Origin: Glaciecola punicea ACAM 611
GTDB lineage: Bacteria > Pseudomonadota > Gammaproteobacteria > Enterobacterales > Alteromonadaceae
DNA length: 64,000 bases
Assembly: GCF_000252165.1 (NCBI RefSeq)
Contig: NZ_BAET01000006.1
Span: forward strand, 1 to 64,000
Direction of reading: 5' to 3'
Notes under the pieces: model-generated
What the model was told of the DNA's origin: nothing
The model's input: only the letters and a program-made list of their open reading frames with translations
Database searches by the model: none
Shown: positions 62,408 through 64,000 of the stretch, one piece after another
Position numbering within the stretch: position 1 is the stretch's first letter
How the letters are laid out: each line of letters starts with the position of its first letter
Position numbers and translations under genes: made by a program

Positions 62408-63868
62408 TTAAAGATAGGGTGAAAATAAACGGAACAAGTTGTTGCGCACTTTCTTATAGATAGGCAACGCATTAATTTCACTCTTATTAACAAGGGCTGC
62501 GTTTTGTCTTTTTACATCAAACAGAGCCGTTAATTTCGCGTTAAGATCGGCGTCAAAACATTCTAAGTTAATTTCAAAATTAAACTCTAGGCTCCTCGCA
62601 TCCCAGTTACTCGAGCCTATAAAGGACCAAATATCGTCAATCATGACAGCTTTGCTATGGTCAAAGGGCCTGTTGTTTGTATAAATTTTTATCCCATGCT
62701 GAATAATTCTTGAAAAGTTAGCCTCCATTACCCAATTTATAAATGGAATGTTGCTATTGCCAGGCACAATAATTTCAATTGACACACCGCGCAGCGCCGC
62801 AGCGTGCAAAGACGTCATAAGTGATTGATCAGGAATAAAATAAGGCGTTATGATTTTTACACTTTTTTGCGCACATACCAGCGCGTTAATTAATGTCCAC
62901 TTTACTTGGTTGTGGTTTTCATCAGGGCCGTCTTGTACTACTCTGCTAAGCACCGAATTATTACTTAACTGCATGGGGGTAGGTGCACTTGGATCATATT
63001 GAGGGAACTGAATTTTCTCTCTGGTCGCAAAAAACCAATCTTCAACAAAGACCTGACTAATTTGATCGATCACTGGGCCGGTGACCTTAAATTGGACGTC
63101 GTCAATAGGTTTTTTCGCAGACTTAACCACATTATTTTTACTGATGTTCATTCCGCCGATGTAGGCAAGCTCGCCGTCTATACAGAGTGTTTTTCTATGA
63201 TTTCGTAAGTTGATAAAGCGAATGCTAGTGAGCGAAATTGCAGGTAAAAAACGCGCGGTTGTGACACCGAGTTTTTTTAACGCGCGGTCAGATTTATGCC
63301 AGCTGTATCGAATACCTATCCCATCAAGTAGCACTTTTACGGTTACCCCCCGCTGCTGCGCCTTAGCTAAAGCGTTAACAAACTGCTGCCCCAGTGAATC
63401 ACAGTCAAATATATAACTGGACAACACAACGTAGCGTTTTGCGCGATTAATGGATTGGATCATTTCAGGGTAAGCAGCGTCACCATTAATAAGCGGCTCA
63501 ACGGTATTGCCGGCTAAATGACTGAGCGGATGAATGGTATAGCCTGAAATGATCGCGCTATGCCAATGTCTGGGTAGCCAATGAAATTTAATAGTGGTTT
63601 CTTCTTGGCGAAGATCCTCTTTCAGCTCTGGTGGGTGTTCTTTTTGTGCCAAACGCTTAATGCGGTTTATGCCAAACAGCCAATAAAACATGCCGCCTAG
63701 CACAGGAGACAGTATTACGAGACTAATCCACGCCAATGATGTGCGTTCATTTTCTTTAAAGAGCAGCACGTGAACTGATGTAAGAAAAGAAAAGCTTATA
63801 TGCAAAATTACCGTTATGGTTACCCAGTGAACGGTGGTCAATTGCAGTATCGCTTCAAACATTTGCAT
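62408..63868 (-). CDS. Cardiolipin synthase (ClsA-like)
   Basis: 486 residues. Two membrane segments (VTITVILHISFSFLTSVHVL, SLAWISLVILSPVLGGMFYW) precede two HKD phospholipase D motifs: HRKTLCIDGELAYIGGMN and HSKAVMIDDIWSFIGSSN. This is the layout of bacterial ClsA. It condenses two phosphatidylglycerol molecules at the inner membrane. It is followed by the EEP gene 52 bp on. Confidence 0.9.
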   Translation of the reverse strand: MQMFEAILQLTTVHWVTITVILHISFSFLTSVHVLLFKENERTSLAWISLVILSPVLGGMFYWLFGINRIKRLAQKEHPPELKEDLRQEETTIKFHWLPRHWHSAIISGYTIHPLSHLAGNTVEPLINGDAAYPEMIQSINRAKRYVVLSSYIFDCDSLGQQFVNALAKAQQRGVTVKVLLDGIGIRYSWHKSDRALKKLGVTTARFLPAISLTSIRFINLRNHRKTLCIDGELAYIGGMNISKNNVVKSAKKPIDDVQFKVTGPVIDQISQVFVEDWFFATREKIQFPQYDPSAPTPMQLSNNSVLSRVVQDGPDENHNQVKWTLINALVCAQKSVKIITPYFIPDQSLMTSLHAAALRGVSIEIIVPGNSNIPFINWVMEANFSRIIQHGIKIYTNNRPFDHSKAVMIDDIWSFIGSSNWDARSLEFNFEINLECFDADLNAKLTALFDVKRQNAALVNKSEINALPIYKKVRNNLFRLFSPYL

Positions 63869-64000
63869 ATAATCTAACTCGAATTTGTAATACTAAATTT
63901 ACGACTAACAGCAACCGCGGCTGCCGCTCGTATTCATGTGGCGAGCGGCATTATTACACATCTGGGTAAGTGTTACTTTACTCTTAAAAAGCTTATTATA

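Noticed and set aside
1-64000. CRISPR arrays, tRNA, rRNA, integrases, intact insertion sequences
   Set aside because: Looked for regular repeats, cloverleaf-like segments and transposase motifs; none were recognised in the window.

Overview
The window looks like a chromosome segment of a marine, Alteromonas-like gammaproteobacterium (Alteromonadales). This is an inference from gene content: large TonB-dependent receptors, a CadC-like/TPR signalling gene, KatG, PfkA, MmgE/PrpD and a urate pathway, all at moderate AT content. I saw no rRNA, tRNA, CRISPR array, integrase or intact insertion sequence. Several stretches are rich in decayed genes, so the region has lost and rearranged DNA.

Layout. 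1-1354: a cation-efflux transporter with its DUF3703 partner and a decapitated MerR regulator. 1460-5917: an AT-rich block with a PmtA-like methyltransferase, an unknown protein, a homoserine-dehydrogenase-like enzyme plus aldehyde dehydrogenase, and a divergent Lrp/AsnC regulator. 6101-22963: a nucleoside/methylthioadenosine (MTA) island. It holds a TonB receptor flanked by a partial duplication of the purine nucleoside phosphorylase gene. Then follows a tightly packed run of phosphorylase, MTA/SAH-type deaminase, MtnA isomerase, both halves of a split transketolase, a RuBisCO-like protein and a NupC-type nucleoside transporter. A second TonB receptor, a lipoprotein, a SorC-type regulator and a lipoprotein of the cyclase family complete it. 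23303-33746: stand-alone genes (beta-carbonic anhydrase, LysR/DsbA-like/FAD monooxygenase, two cation/proton antiporters, KatG). 33910-45919: a urate degradation region (PuuD, UraH, UraD, PuuE, AllE, AllA, malate synthase G, with GntR and TetR regulators), interrupted at 39199-41370 by gene remnants. 46220-63868: mixed genes, including a CadC-like regulator with a divergent exported TPR protein, a MetE-like protein, an M24 peptidase, PfkA, PrpD and cardiolipin synthase.

How it fits together. The most interesting unit is 9847-17431. Read as a pathway, MTA would be deaminated to methylthioinosine, phosphorolysed to methylthioribose-1-phosphate plus hypoxanthine, isomerised by MtnA and then by the RuBisCO-like protein. 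The product would pass to a two-subunit transketolase, where known RuBisCO-like pathways use a cupin. No cupin is present in the operon. A 17-bp motif (ATGTTCATCTATTTTAC and variants) lies just downstream of the predicted promoters of the phosphorylase and of the second TonB receptor, and is a candidate operator for the SorC regulator. Hypoxanthine from this route could feed the urate pathway downstream, which ends at glyoxylate and malate synthase G. Tandem TTGTNNACAA sites lie over the predicted promoters of puuD and of the divergent glcB/uraD pair, and probably mark the regulon of the local FCD-type GntR regulator.

Starts were moved from the longest reading frame where a ribosome binding site or family alignment favours it (6895, 22034, 26116, 44228, 50552, 59498, 59690, 5441). 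Family names come from remembered motifs, without database searches.
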